From an uncultured Latescibacterota bacterium (lineage in GTDB: Bacteria > Latescibacterota > UBA2968 > UBA8231): 64,000 nucleotides of DNA. The position numbers and the translations under genes were made by a program. The stretch's first letter is position 1; each line of letters opens with the position of its first letter. The stretch spans positions 4,862,599 to 4,926,598 of the forward strand of contig OX638377.1 of assembly GCA_951813615.1 (NCBI GenBank). The letters run 5' to 3'. The notes beneath the pieces were generated by a model. The model was not told where the DNA came from. It ran no database searches and saw nothing but the letters and a program-made list of their open reading frames with translations. This document shows positions 1-8,190 of the stretch, in pieces.

Positions 1-776
1 TAGAAGCAGGCATTCCGACTTTTGTCAATCGGCCCTTTGCCACTTCTATGGCCAAGGGACGGGAGATGGTGGCAACGGCCGACCAACACGGTACGGCGCT
101 GTTGACCGCCTCGACCTGGGAGTTTTCCGAGAGTGTGGGCGACTTGCGCGCCAAGGCCGCGGACCTGCCCGACATCAAGGGCTATGTGGCGCACAACTCC
201 ATGAGCGACTACTACTCGCACGGCCTGCACGGCGTCTGGTACATCCACTCAATTCTGCGCGACGAGATCGCCAAGGGACGGGGACGGCTGCGCGCCGCTG
301 CGTACCACACCCCCAACTGGCGGGTGCCCGGCGGGATGATCGCCTACGAACACGAGAGTCCAACGCGCCCGTACTACGGGGCGCTACACATGAGCTCGGG
401 TGCCGACGGCAACGCCTACATGCGGATCTTCGGCGACCACCGAGGCGATGCCGAGGGGAGGATTCCGAGTCGGGCCGGCTATTTCATGTACAACACTTGG
501 AACGCGCTCCAACTCGGCATTCAAGAAATGTTCGAGACCGGCCAATCACCGGAGACGGGCGAGCAGCTTTTGGAGAAGCTGATGATGTTTCTCCTGCCCT
601 TTTATTCGGCGTTGGAGCGCGACGGTGCCATGGTACAGCGGGAGGAATTGGGCGACTGGGAGCTGCCACCCCCGTCCGCCGTGCTCATAGAAGACGGCCA
701 GCCGACTGACAGCGCCTTTGCGTCGCCCTACACCCAAGCCCAGCTCGCAGAAGCAGTGCAGATGCTGGGTGGGTAA
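1..776 (+). CDS. Gfo/Idh/MocA-type oxidoreductase, 5'-truncated by window edge
   Basis: The reading frame is open from the left edge (first full codon at position 3), so the N-terminal Rossmann half lies outside the window. The visible part begins with EAGIPTFVNRPFATS, the hallmark segment of Gfo/Idh/MocA proteins in which a conserved lysine (EKP in most members) closes the NAD(P)-binding domain. Here that lysine is Arg (NRP), which is unusual. The rest (TASTWEF, then YVAHNSMSDYYSHGLHG with candidate His ligands) looks like the C-terminal substrate domain. An internal ATG at 48 could be mistaken for the start, but coding clearly continues upstream. The stop is 20 bp before the ATPase/nuclease gene. 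Substrate is unknown; family members usually oxidise sugars or cyclitols. Confidence 0.72.
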   Translation, partial: EAGIPTFVNRPFATSMAKGREMVATADQHGTALLTASTWEFSESVGDLRAKAADLPDIKGYVAHNSMSDYYSHGLHGVWYIHSILRDEIAKGRGRLRAAAYHTPNWRVPGGMIAYEHESPTRPYYGALHMSSGADGNAYMRIFGDHRGDAEGRIPSRAGYFMYNTWNALQLGIQEMFETGQSPETGEQLLEKLMMFLLPFYSALERDGAMVQREELGDWELPPPSAVLIEDGQPTDSAFASPYTQAQLAEAVQMLGG

Positions 777-796
777 TCCCAACGGAGGATGCGCCC

Positions 797-2371
797 ATGA
801 ACAAACGCAGACTGCCTATCGGCATTCAGACCTTCCGCAAAATTCGGGAAGAGGACTGCTACTACGTCGATAAAACCGCCTACATCCGCCGGCTGCTCGA
901 CGAGGGTACGCACTATTTCCTGTCGCGCCCCCGGCGCTTCGGCAAGAGCCTGTTCCTCGACACCTGCAAGGAGCTGTTCGAGGGCAACGAGCCGCTGTTC
1001 GAGGGGCTTTACATCCACGACCGCTGGGATTGGTCGATTCACTATCCGGTCCTGCGGCTCAGTTTTGGCAGCGGCAACTTCAAGGTGCCCGGTTACGTGG
1101 AGACAAACCTGATGGCGCAATTGGACGCCGTCGAACGTCGAACCGGTGTGGCGTCGGACTACGCCACCGGAGCGGAGCGATTTGCTCACTTGCTGGAGGC
1201 ACTGCACGACCACGCCGGGCAGCCGGTCGCCGTGCTGATCGACGAATACGACAAGCCGATTCTCGATGCGCTGGAGGTGCCGGACATAGCCCGCGCCAAC
1301 CGCGACTTTCTGCGCGGCCTCTATGCGGTCATCAAGGACAGCGACGCGCACGTCCGCTTCACATTTATCACCGGGGTAAGCAAGTTTTCTAAAGTGCGCC
1401 TGTTTTCGGGCCTCAACAATCTCACCGACATCACTTTAGATCCGCGCTACTCAGCCATCTGCGGCTACACCGACGCGGACTTGGATACCGTGTTCGCGCC
1501 GGAACTCCCCGGCTTGGACCGGGACCAGATCCGCAACTGGTACAATGGCTACAGTTGGGCTTCGACGTTGAGCTCAGCCGAAACGATCAGCGACGAGAAG
1601 GTGTACAATCCCTTCGACATCCTGCTGCTGTTCGACAAGCGCACCTTCGGGGCCTACTGGTTTGAGACCGGCACGCCGACGTTTCTGGTCGAAACGCTGT
1701 TCAAGCGGCAGGTGAGTTCCCTCGAACTCGACGCTATGATCGGCAGCGACGAGTTGCTCTCGACCTTTGACGTGGATGACATAGCGACCGAGGCCCTGCT
1801 ATTCCAGACTGGCTACCTGACCATCAAGAACGCCGAAGATCTGGGGGGCAAGAGGCTCTATCAATTGGGCTATCCCAACCAAGAGGTGCTACAGAGTCTC
1901 AACGAGAGCCTGCTGCGCTACCTCGTGCAGGATTCGACTCAGCAGATGGCCAACAGCGTGCGGCTGTATCGGCTGCTGGAGGCCAACGACTTCGCCGGGC
2001 TGGAGACGCTGTTCCACGCTTTCTTCGCCAGCATTCCCTACGAGTGGTATACGAACAATGACATCGCTGATTACGAAGGCTACTACGCCAGCGTATTCTA
2101 TTCCTATTTTGCGGGGTTGGGGCTGAACATCGCAGTAGAGGATAGCAGCAGCCACGGGCGGCTGGACATGGCGGTTCTATTCAACGATCACGTCTATCTG
2201 TTCGAATTCAAAGTGGTCGAGATGGCGTCTGCGGGTGCGGCGATGGCGCAGTTGCAGGAGCGGCGCTACGCGGACAAGTACCGCGCCTTGGGCCAGCCGA
2301 TTTACCTAATTGGCGTCGAGTTCAGCAAGGATGAGCGCAACCTAGCGGCGTTTGAGGTGGAACGCGCCTGA
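797..2371 (+). CDS. AAA-ATPase-like / PD-(D/E)XK nuclease-like protein
   Basis: The 524-residue protein has the two-part build of the AAA-ATPase-like (PF09820) plus PD-(D/E)XK (PF08011) family. Residues 1-60 carry the typical opening LPIGIQTFRKIRE...YYVDKT and a Walker-A-like RPRRFGKSLF (about 44-53). A Walker-B-like VAVLIDEYDKPI lies near residue 150. Near the C-terminus GRLDMAV followed by YLFEFKV gives the D...ExK nuclease core. A Shine-Dalgarno GGAGG lies 10 bp before the ATG. Proteins of this family occur in many copies in anaerobes and symbionts; their job is not established, and a mobile or defence-related role is only suggested. It sits between metabolic genes without obvious functional link. 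Confidence 0.85.
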   Translation: MNKRRLPIGIQTFRKIREEDCYYVDKTAYIRRLLDEGTHYFLSRPRRFGKSLFLDTCKELFEGNEPLFEGLYIHDRWDWSIHYPVLRLSFGSGNFKVPGYVETNLMAQLDAVERRTGVASDYATGAERFAHLLEALHDHAGQPVAVLIDEYDKPILDALEVPDIARANRDFLRGLYAVIKDSDAHVRFTFITGVSKFSKVRLFSGLNNLTDITLDPRYSAICGYTDADLDTVFAPELPGLDRDQIRNWYNGYSWASTLSSAETISDEKVYNPFDILLLFDKRTFGAYWFETGTPTFLVETLFKRQVSSLELDAMIGSDELLSTFDVDDIATEALLFQTGYLTIKNAEDLGGKRLYQLGYPNQEVLQSLNESLLRYLVQDSTQQMANSVRLYRLLEANDFAGLETLFHAFFASIPYEWYTNNDIADYEGYYASVFYSYFAGLGLNIAVEDSSSHGRLDMAVLFNDHVYLFEFKVVEMASAGAAMAQLQERRYADKYRALGQPIYLIGVEFSKDERNLAAFEVERA

Positions 2372-2427
2372 CCGGCGATTCAGACCGTAGTGCTAACCGA
2401 GGGATACGAAAGAGGAGGAAAACACCT

Positions 2428-3519
2428 GTGAAAGCTTGGCGTTTCTATGCCTTCGGCGACATGCGGCTCGACGACATTGAGCTAGCGGCCTGCCCACCCG
2501 ACCACGTGCTAGTCGAGCCGCTGGTAGTCCAACCCAGCGCCACCGAAGCCCAGCTCGCCTTTGGGATTCCGACCTTGGCGTACGATCACGTCAAGAGCAA
2601 GCTGGAGACAGACGCGCCGCTCCAGCTCTTCGGCCACGAGTTTTGCGCTCGGATCGTAGAAGTCGGCTCAGCCGTCACCGGCTACGCACCCGGCGACCGC
2701 GTAGCGGCCCGCGCCAAGCTGCCCTGCGGCGACTGCCCCATGTGCCACTCCCAGCGCAGCGACGACTGCCGCCGCGGCCCGATCATCGGCTTCCAACTGC
2801 CCGGCTGCTTTGCCGAGCGCGCCCTGCTCCCAGCCATCGCGCTGGTCAAGGTCGATGACCGCATCTCCGACAGCGAGGCCGCCACCCTGCAATCGCTGAG
2901 CGACAGCATCGCCGGCGTCGAGACCGCGCAGATCCGGCCAGGCGATTCCGTCGCCGTCTTTGGCCAAGGGAGTATGGGCATCGAGAGTATGCAGGCCGCA
3001 CGCGCCTGCGGAGCGGGCCAGCTCATCACCGTGGACGTGCGGCCCGAAGCGTGCGAAATCTCACTCGCGCTGGGGGCCGATCAGGCAATCAACGCCAGCG
3101 AGGACGATCCGGTCGAAGCAATCCGCGACCTGACCGGCGGCGAGGGCGCAGACGTGGTATTCGAGTGCGCCGGCGGCAGCGTCAAGCTGGGGCTGGCCGG
3201 CGACCGGGCGCTCAAACAGGCCATGCACGCGGTGCGCTCCGGCGGCAAGCTGGTGGGTATCTCTTGGTTTGGGGGACCCCTAGAACTGGATGTAGACCTG
3301 ATGCGGGAGCGCAGCCTGCGCTATCTCTTCCCAGACATCAGCTCGCAGGCCCATCTGGAGTACACAGTGCGACTAGTCGCCTCGGGACGCATCAGCATGA
3401 AACCCACCATCCGCCACGTGTTAGAGGGAATCGACAAAGTGCCGGAGGCATTTGAAATCACGGCGCACAAAGCCCAGTACCAAGCCATCAATCCCGCGCA
3501 GGTCGTGATCGCCACCTAG
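2428..3519 (+). CDS. Zinc-dependent medium-chain alcohol/polyol dehydrogenase-like protein
   Basis: This 363-residue protein is a medium-chain dehydrogenase (MDR). GHE at residues 69-71 provides the catalytic His/Glu pair, C100/C103/C106/C114 form the structural zinc lobe, and GQGSMG (179-184) with the following GAGQLITVD is the NAD(P)-binding Rossmann fold. The usual first catalytic zinc ligand, a Cys in a C-G-S/T-D motif near residue 40, is not visible; the position reads PSATEAQ, so metal binding at the active site may be altered. The start is GTG, chosen because AGGAGG at 2413-2418 is well spaced. The gene converges on the SMP-30-like gene, the two stop codons sharing the palindrome CTAG at 3516-3519. 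Likely oxidises a sugar alcohol or related alcohol in the cytoplasm; substrate unknown. Confidence 0.85.
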   Translation: MKAWRFYAFGDMRLDDIELAACPPDHVLVEPLVVQPSATEAQLAFGIPTLAYDHVKSKLETDAPLQLFGHEFCARIVEVGSAVTGYAPGDRVAARAKLPCGDCPMCHSQRSDDCRRGPIIGFQLPGCFAERALLPAIALVKVDDRISDSEAATLQSLSDSIAGVETAQIRPGDSVAVFGQGSMGIESMQAARACGAGQLITVDVRPEACEISLALGADQAINASEDDPVEAIRDLTGGEGADVVFECAGGSVKLGLAGDRALKQAMHAVRSGGKLVGISWFGGPLELDVDLMRERSLRYLFPDISSQAHLEYTVRLVASGRISMKPTIRHVLEGIDKVPEAFEITAHKAQYQAINPAQVVIAT

Positions 3520-4370
3520 GGAATGTCTGGATAGTTCAACGGCATCCCCGTCTTGCCTAGTTCGTAGTGCGCGATGTGCCAACGTCCCAAATTGGCGCTA
3601 AGAAAAAGGGACCGATCCGGGCCGCAGAAGGCGATATTGGTCGGGGCTGCCATAGCGGTACCCTCGTAATCGTCGGCCAAAATGTCGAGTTGGCCGTCGG
3701 CGTACTGATAGATGCGATCCGGGCGATAGCAAGAGCAGTACAGAGTGCCCTCGTCGTCGAAAGCAAGACCATCGGGAACGGTCTGCGGAAGGTCGAACAC
3801 GGTCTCGGCGGCACCGGCGCGGCCGTCGGCCTCGATTTTGATGCGGGCCACGCGGGGGTTGATGCTCATCGCCACGTAGAGATATTCGCCCGTCGCATCT
3901 ATTACCGTGCCGTTGGGGAAATCCGGCAGGGCGCGGCTCCAAACCTCGCCCTGGCCTCCGGGGGCGATCTTGCAAATCCAACCGTCGTTTTGGTGCCAGC
4001 CCCCGGAATTGGACACATACAGGTTGCCTGCCGCGTCAAAGACCGGGTAGTTGGCCACAGTCAGCGGCACCTCGCCCGCGCGGTCGCAATACGTGCTGAC
4101 CGCGCCATCCGGCTCGACGCGCTTGACGTCACCGTTACAGACGTACAAACGATGCTGGGCATCCTGACAAATGCCGCCGACAAAGCCATCGACTTGGGCG
4201 AACTCTTCGAACTCGCGCCGAGCCAAGTCGATGCGGTAAATCTGGCCTGCTTCGCCGCCGGCATAGGCATAGCCATCGCAACCCCAAGCAATGCACTCGG
4301 GGTGGTCGAGGCCGCTGCCAAAGTCGCCGATAATCGCTGAAATTTGGGTGTGGGTATCGAGAAGAGCCAT
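3516..4370 (-). CDS. SMP-30/gluconolactonase/LRE-like beta-propeller protein
   Basis: The protein (284 residues from the chosen start) reads as a six-bladed propeller of the SMP-30/gluconolactonase family: repeated short strands such as GYAYAGGEAGQIYRID, LYVCNGDVKRV and LYVSNSGG. Metal-site-like residues fall at GLDHPE near the N-terminus, FPNGTV in the middle and VPDGLAF later, as in calcium-dependent lactonases. I start at the ATG at 4370 rather than an in-frame start at 4406, because AAAGGAA sits 4-10 bases before it. Members hydrolyse sugar lactones, which fits a neighbouring dehydrogenase that could make such a lactone, although the two genes converge and are not an operon. Confidence 0.8.
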   Translation of the reverse strand: MALLDTHTQISAIIGDFGSGLDHPECIAWGCDGYAYAGGEAGQIYRIDLARREFEEFAQVDGFVGGICQDAQHRLYVCNGDVKRVEPDGAVSTYCDRAGEVPLTVANYPVFDAAGNLYVSNSGGWHQNDGWICKIAPGGQGEVWSRALPDFPNGTVIDATGEYLYVAMSINPRVARIKIEADGRAGAAETVFDLPQTVPDGLAFDDEGTLYCSCYRPDRIYQYADGQLDILADDYEGTAMAAPTNIAFCGPDRSLFLSANLGRWHIAHYELGKTGMPLNYPDIP

Positions 4371-4374
4371 AGCG

Positions 4375-4381
4375 TTCCTTT
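4375..4381 (-). promoter_or_regulatory. Ribosome binding site deciding the SMP-30-like start
   Basis: On the minus strand AAAGGAA lies four bases upstream of the ATG at 4370. No comparable site precedes the in-frame start at 4406, so the shorter protein is preferred. Confidence 0.55.
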
Positions 4382-4506
4382 CGCAATAGGAGTGTAGAGT
4401 CGGCACCGACGGTACTTCAAAGTCGCCGCGCCGACAAGCCCCTTATTGACAGCCACTCACGGGTGCGCTATGGTCTGCTCTCCCAACATTCACCCTGCGA
4501 GGCCCC

Positions 4507-5358
4507 GTGCAATTTTCACGACTAACGCCAGAACAGCGCGAGTTTTTCGACGCCAACGGCTATCTCATCATCCCCAACGCGCTCGATCAAGATACCATTG
4601 CGCAAGTCGCCGCAGCCGCCGACCGCCTAATGGACGACTTCGCCTACGAAGGCTATTACCAGCACCGCCGCGACGGCCTAGTCCAAGACCCCACTCTCGC
4701 CAAGCTAGCCACCGACTCGGCCATCATCCCACTCGTCATCCAACTCCTCGGCACCCATATCCACATCACCAACACGGCCCTGATCTACAAACACCCCCAG
4801 CCCGCCACCGACCTCGGCGACTGCACTTGGCACCGCGACGTCGGCGTCCATCTCGACTTGGGCCACGTCCATCTCCCGCGCGTTGGCCTCAAGGTCGGCT
4901 ACTGCCTCACCGACATGGACGGCCCACACACCGGAGCCACGCTCTTCGCGCCCGGCAGCAATCGCCTCGCCGAACCCCTCGTCATTCCCAAAAACCAGAT
5001 CCACCCCGCAGAGTACCTCGAACCCCACCTCAAAGCCGGCGACGCCTTTCTCTTTGAAAGCCGCATCTACCACGGCGCAGAGATCAACAGCCAAGACCAC
5101 GTCTCCAAGGTCGCGATGTTCGGCTATCACTATTGCTGGGTCCGTCCCGATTACTATATGCGCTACTACGCCGACGAGGTCCAGCCGAGCGCGACCGTGG
5201 TCGCCAATCTCGACGACGTCGGTCGCCAACTCCTAGGGGCCACCGCCGACGCACAGGGACGCCAAGCCCCCAACGGCATCGACTGGCCCATCGCCGAATG
5301 GGCCGCCGAGCACGGCTTGTCTTTGGCAAGAGCACCACAGCGGATCGACGCGGTGTAA
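4507..5358 (+). CDS. Phytanoyl-CoA dioxygenase (PhyH) family protein 1
   Basis: A 283-residue Fe(II)/2-oxoglutarate-dependent oxygenase of the PhyH family. The N-terminus (LTPEQREFFDANGYLIIPNAL) is the standard PhyH opening. The iron triad is visible as H109-x-D111 (WHRD) and distal H189 (IYHGAEIN). GAT...PGSN at 143-151 is the loop before the second half of the barrel. The start is GTG at 4507, preceded by GCGAGG. The gene is transcribed divergently from the SMP-30-like gene, with 136 bp between them. Family members hydroxylate small carboxylates, acyl-CoAs or natural products; nothing here fixes the substrate. It is one of seven PhyH proteins in the window, each only distantly similar to the others. 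Confidence 0.85.
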   Translation: MQFSRLTPEQREFFDANGYLIIPNALDQDTIAQVAAAADRLMDDFAYEGYYQHRRDGLVQDPTLAKLATDSAIIPLVIQLLGTHIHITNTALIYKHPQPATDLGDCTWHRDVGVHLDLGHVHLPRVGLKVGYCLTDMDGPHTGATLFAPGSNRLAEPLVIPKNQIHPAEYLEPHLKAGDAFLFESRIYHGAEINSQDHVSKVAMFGYHYCWVRPDYYMRYYADEVQPSATVVANLDDVGRQLLGATADAQGRQAPNGIDWPIAEWAAEHGLSLARAPQRIDAV

Positions 5359-5400
5359 ACATATCTCGGAGGAAGAAATCTCTTCGTCGATGAAATAGGA

Positions 5401-6576
5401 CTAACCCTCACTCTCGTCCCCTGCAAAATCTAGGTTAGCCACCCTAACGCCCCGCTGGTATTCATACGCCTCATCTACCGGCGCAATGACCCAAGCATTT
5501 TCCGGTTGCAAATCGCCGACCAACTCAAAGAATCCCCGCGACGGCTTAGGGGCTTTTGAGAACTTGCATTCAAAAACCACCGTCCGGCCCCCTCGTTCCA
5601 TTACTATATCTATCTCCGCTCCGTTGCCCGTGCGGATAAACGACGGTCGCCAGCGAGGCCACGCAGCAATCAGATGCTCCAGCACCAAACCCTCCCACGA
5701 AGCGCCGACTATCGGGTGTCCGAGCAATTGGTCGTACCGTTCGATTTCGAGCAACGCATGCAAGATGCCGCTGTCCCTTACATACACTTTGTGAGCACTA
5801 ACCAAGCGTTTCTTCAGATTCGCCTCGCAGGGAGGCAATAGACGAATCATATACGTTTGCTCGAGAACGGATAGATACTTCTTTAGAGTCGGCACCGACA
5901 CATCGACCGCTCCGGCCAGCTTGCTATAGTTGATCGTCTGGCCGTGATAATGCGCCAGCATCTGCCATAGCCGCCGCACCACGGGCACCGGCAGGCTCAG
6001 GCCGAGCGCGGGAATATCTCGCTCCAAAAAGGTCTGAATAAAATCCTGCCGCCAAGCGAAGCTATCCTCTGCATCCCCGGCGAGCAGGCTATCGGGAAAT
6101 CCTCCGCGCACCCACAGCGTTTGCCAGTCGGCAACGTGCCTTGTCTCCGACCGCAAAAATGGTGTCAATTGCAGATAGGCGATGCGACCGGCCAGCGATT
6201 CGCTCGACTGCTGGATCAACTCCCGCGATGCCGACCCGAGAATCAAAAAGCGCCCCGGACGCCGGTCGCGATCAATTTCGGAGCGCAACACGGCGAAGAA
6301 TTCCGGCAGGCGCTGAATCTCATCCAGACACACCAGCTCTTGGCGATGTTGTTCGAGAAAGAGTTCGGGTTCGGCGAGTCTGTTGAGATCAATGCGGTTC
6401 TGTAAATCCAGATAGGCCACTGACTGGCTTTTTAGATATTGGCGGGCCAGTGTTGATTTACCGCATTGACGAGGACCAAGGATTGCCACGGCGGGGGAAC
6501 GTCCCAAAGCTCGTCTTAACTCAAATTCTGCCTTTCTCGGCAAATATCCATGCAATTTGCTAACTCCCTTTATCAT
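5401..6576 (-). CDS. AAA_14 / DUF4143 ATP-binding protein
   Basis: This 391-residue protein has the AAA_14 ATPase domain followed by DUF4143. The Walker A motif is GPRQCGKST, Walker B is LVCLDEIQRLP, and SAS after LILG is the sensor-like segment. The C-terminal half has a winged-helix-like region (YSKLAGAVDVSVPTLKKYL) and an endonuclease-like core where AEIDIV is followed by VVFECKFSK. Such proteins are abundant in anaerobes and symbionts, often scattered singly as here, and their role is unknown; toxin-antitoxin or mobile behaviour has been suggested for some. The start ATG lacks a strong ribosome site, so its N-terminal boundary is uncertain by a few residues. Base composition is somewhat more AT-rich than its neighbours. 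Confidence 0.85.
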   Translation of the reverse strand: MIKGVSKLHGYLPRKAEFELRRALGRSPAVAILGPRQCGKSTLARQYLKSQSVAYLDLQNRIDLNRLAEPELFLEQHRQELVCLDEIQRLPEFFAVLRSEIDRDRRPGRFLILGSASRELIQQSSESLAGRIAYLQLTPFLRSETRHVADWQTLWVRGGFPDSLLAGDAEDSFAWRQDFIQTFLERDIPALGLSLPVPVVRRLWQMLAHYHGQTINYSKLAGAVDVSVPTLKKYLSVLEQTYMIRLLPPCEANLKKRLVSAHKVYVRDSGILHALLEIERYDQLLGHPIVGASWEGLVLEHLIAAWPRWRPSFIRTGNGAEIDIVMERGGRTVVFECKFSKAPKPSRGFFELVGDLQPENAWVIAPVDEAYEYQRGVRVANLDFAGDESEG

Positions 6577-6710
6577 TTTACATGGATAATAGCCAAATTG
6601 AGACGAATTTTCAAATAGAGCCGTTGCAAATTCTCTATTCTAGGTCGCTGCCGTCTCTTATATTTGGCCGCATCTTTTTTGACTGCACATTTCATAACTG
6701 ACGTTAGGCA

Positions 6711-6740
6711 GTAGGGGGCGGTTTGCAAACCGCCCCCTAC
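6711..6740. repeat. 30-bp perfect palindrome (REP-like)
   Basis: Positions 6711-6740 read identically on both strands, with arms GTAGGGGGCGGTTTG and its complement and no loop. It lies 18 bp before the ATG of the following gene. A second, shorter palindrome with the same GGGGCGGTTT core lies at 33983-34003, so this is a dispersed intergenic element rather than a chance hairpin. It has no T-tract, so it is not a typical intrinsic terminator. Confidence 0.8.
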
Positions 6741-6758
6741 TCGCCAGAAAGTACCGCC

Positions 6759-8186
6759 ATGAAAATCCGCCCCTTCAGCGCTAGATATTTTTCGCGCTGC
6801 ATCCTAGCCACCCTCATCACCACCATAGCCTCCATGACCCACGCCCAAGCCGACTCCGACCGCATTCAGCCCTACGCCGCCAATCCGCGCTACTGGCAAT
6901 ACAAGGGCCAGCCCGTACTCCTGCTAGGCGGCACGATCAAAGACTGCCTCTTCCAAATACCCGACCTCGAAGCCCATCTCGACCTGCTGCAATCGGTGGG
7001 CGGCAACTACGTGCGCAATACCATGAGTGACCGCCGCGTCTACGGCTATGAGATCCCAGCCTTTCACCAAGGTGCCGACGGCCAGTACGACCTCAACCGC
7101 TGGAATCCGACGTATTGGCAGCGCTTTGCCGATCTTTTGCGCTGGACCGCCGAGCGCGATATCATCGTCCAGATAGAAATGTGGGATCGCTTTGACCACA
7201 GCCAAGAACATTGGGAAAAGAGCCCCCTCAATCCGGCCAACAACATCAACTATACTGTCGAGGAATCCGGCCTAGAAACGGACTATCCCGCCCACCCGGG
7301 CGGCAACTGGCAGCCTTTTTTCTACACCGTCCCCACCTTGCGCAACAACCAAGTCGTGCTGCCCTATCAACAAGCTTTCGTCGATCAAGTCCTCAAGCAT
7401 TCGCTCGCCTACGACCACGTGCTCTACTGCATGGACAACGAGACCAGCGGCGACCCGGCGTGGGGTGCCTATTGGAACGACTACATCAAGGAGCGGGCGC
7501 AGCAGGCGGGCAAGACCGTTGAAACCACGGAAATGTGGGACGAGTGGGACGTGCGGGGGCAGACGCACCGCGCCACCTTCGACCACCCAGAGCAGTATTC
7601 TTTCATCGACATCTCGCAAAATAGCTGGCAGCGCGAGCAGACCAATTGGGATCGCGCCCAGTGGGTGTGGCAATACATCGCCGCGCAACCCCGGCCGATC
7701 AATTCGACCAAGATCTACGGTGCCGAGACCCACCGGGACCAAAACCGAGGCATCGACGACCGCCACGCCACCCAGTGCTTTTGGCGCAACCTCATCGGCG
7801 GCTTCGCCTCCAGCCGCTTTCACCGGCCGGATTCCGGCATCGGGCTAAGCCCCCAAGCCCAAGCCCACATTCGCAGCGGGCGCATGCTATCCGAGGTCTT
7901 CGACTTTTTCAACGCCGCGCCAGATTCCGACAGTGCCCTGCTGAGTGACCGCGCCGCCAACGAGGCCTATCTCAGCCGCGTCCCCGACCGCCAGTACGCG
8001 CTCTACTTTACCGACGGCGGCGCCGTGGGTCTTGACCTGACCGGGACAGAAGGCACCTTCCAAGTCCAATGGCTCGACATTGCCGCCAGCACTTGGACCT
8101 CTGCCGCTGACTTGGACGGCGACACCGTAACGCAACTAGCCCCTCCCCAAGGCGGCCCCTCGGTCGCCCTACTGACGAGGCAATAA
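6759..8186 (+). CDS. Secreted glycoside-hydrolase-like TIM-barrel protein with collagen-binding-like C-terminus
   Basis: From the ATG at 6759 the protein has 475 residues and a signal peptide (basic MKIRPFSAR, hydrophobic core, cleavage near THAQA). The body starts with the pattern of cellulase-like DUF4038 proteins: NPRYWQYKGQPVLLLGGT, then VGGNYVRNTMSDR, and an aromatic-rich barrel. MDNETSGDP is a plausible catalytic acid region (Glu after Asn). The last 80 residues (YALYFTDGG...VQWLDIAASTWTSA) resemble the putative collagen-binding domain that follows such barrels. An in-frame start at 6723 lies inside the palindrome and would precede the signal peptide, so it is rejected. Likely exported and acting on a polysaccharide or glycoprotein; substrate unknown. 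It is 4 bp before the aldo/keto reductase gene. Confidence 0.7.
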   Translation: MKIRPFSARYFSRCILATLITTIASMTHAQADSDRIQPYAANPRYWQYKGQPVLLLGGTIKDCLFQIPDLEAHLDLLQSVGGNYVRNTMSDRRVYGYEIPAFHQGADGQYDLNRWNPTYWQRFADLLRWTAERDIIVQIEMWDRFDHSQEHWEKSPLNPANNINYTVEESGLETDYPAHPGGNWQPFFYTVPTLRNNQVVLPYQQAFVDQVLKHSLAYDHVLYCMDNETSGDPAWGAYWNDYIKERAQQAGKTVETTEMWDEWDVRGQTHRATFDHPEQYSFIDISQNSWQREQTNWDRAQWVWQYIAAQPRPINSTKIYGAETHRDQNRGIDDRHATQCFWRNLIGGFASSRFHRPDSGIGLSPQAQAHIRSGRMLSEVFDFFNAAPDSDSALLSDRAANEAYLSRVPDRQYALYFTDGGAVGLDLTGTEGTFQVQWLDIAASTWTSAADLDGDTVTQLAPPQGGPSVALLTRQ

Positions 8187-8190
8187 CATT

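Noticed and set aside
6703..6709. GTTAGGC, like an attC R' end, just before the 30-bp palindrome
   Set aside because: No partner AAC box or paired L boxes occur in the 130 bp upstream, so it is a chance match.
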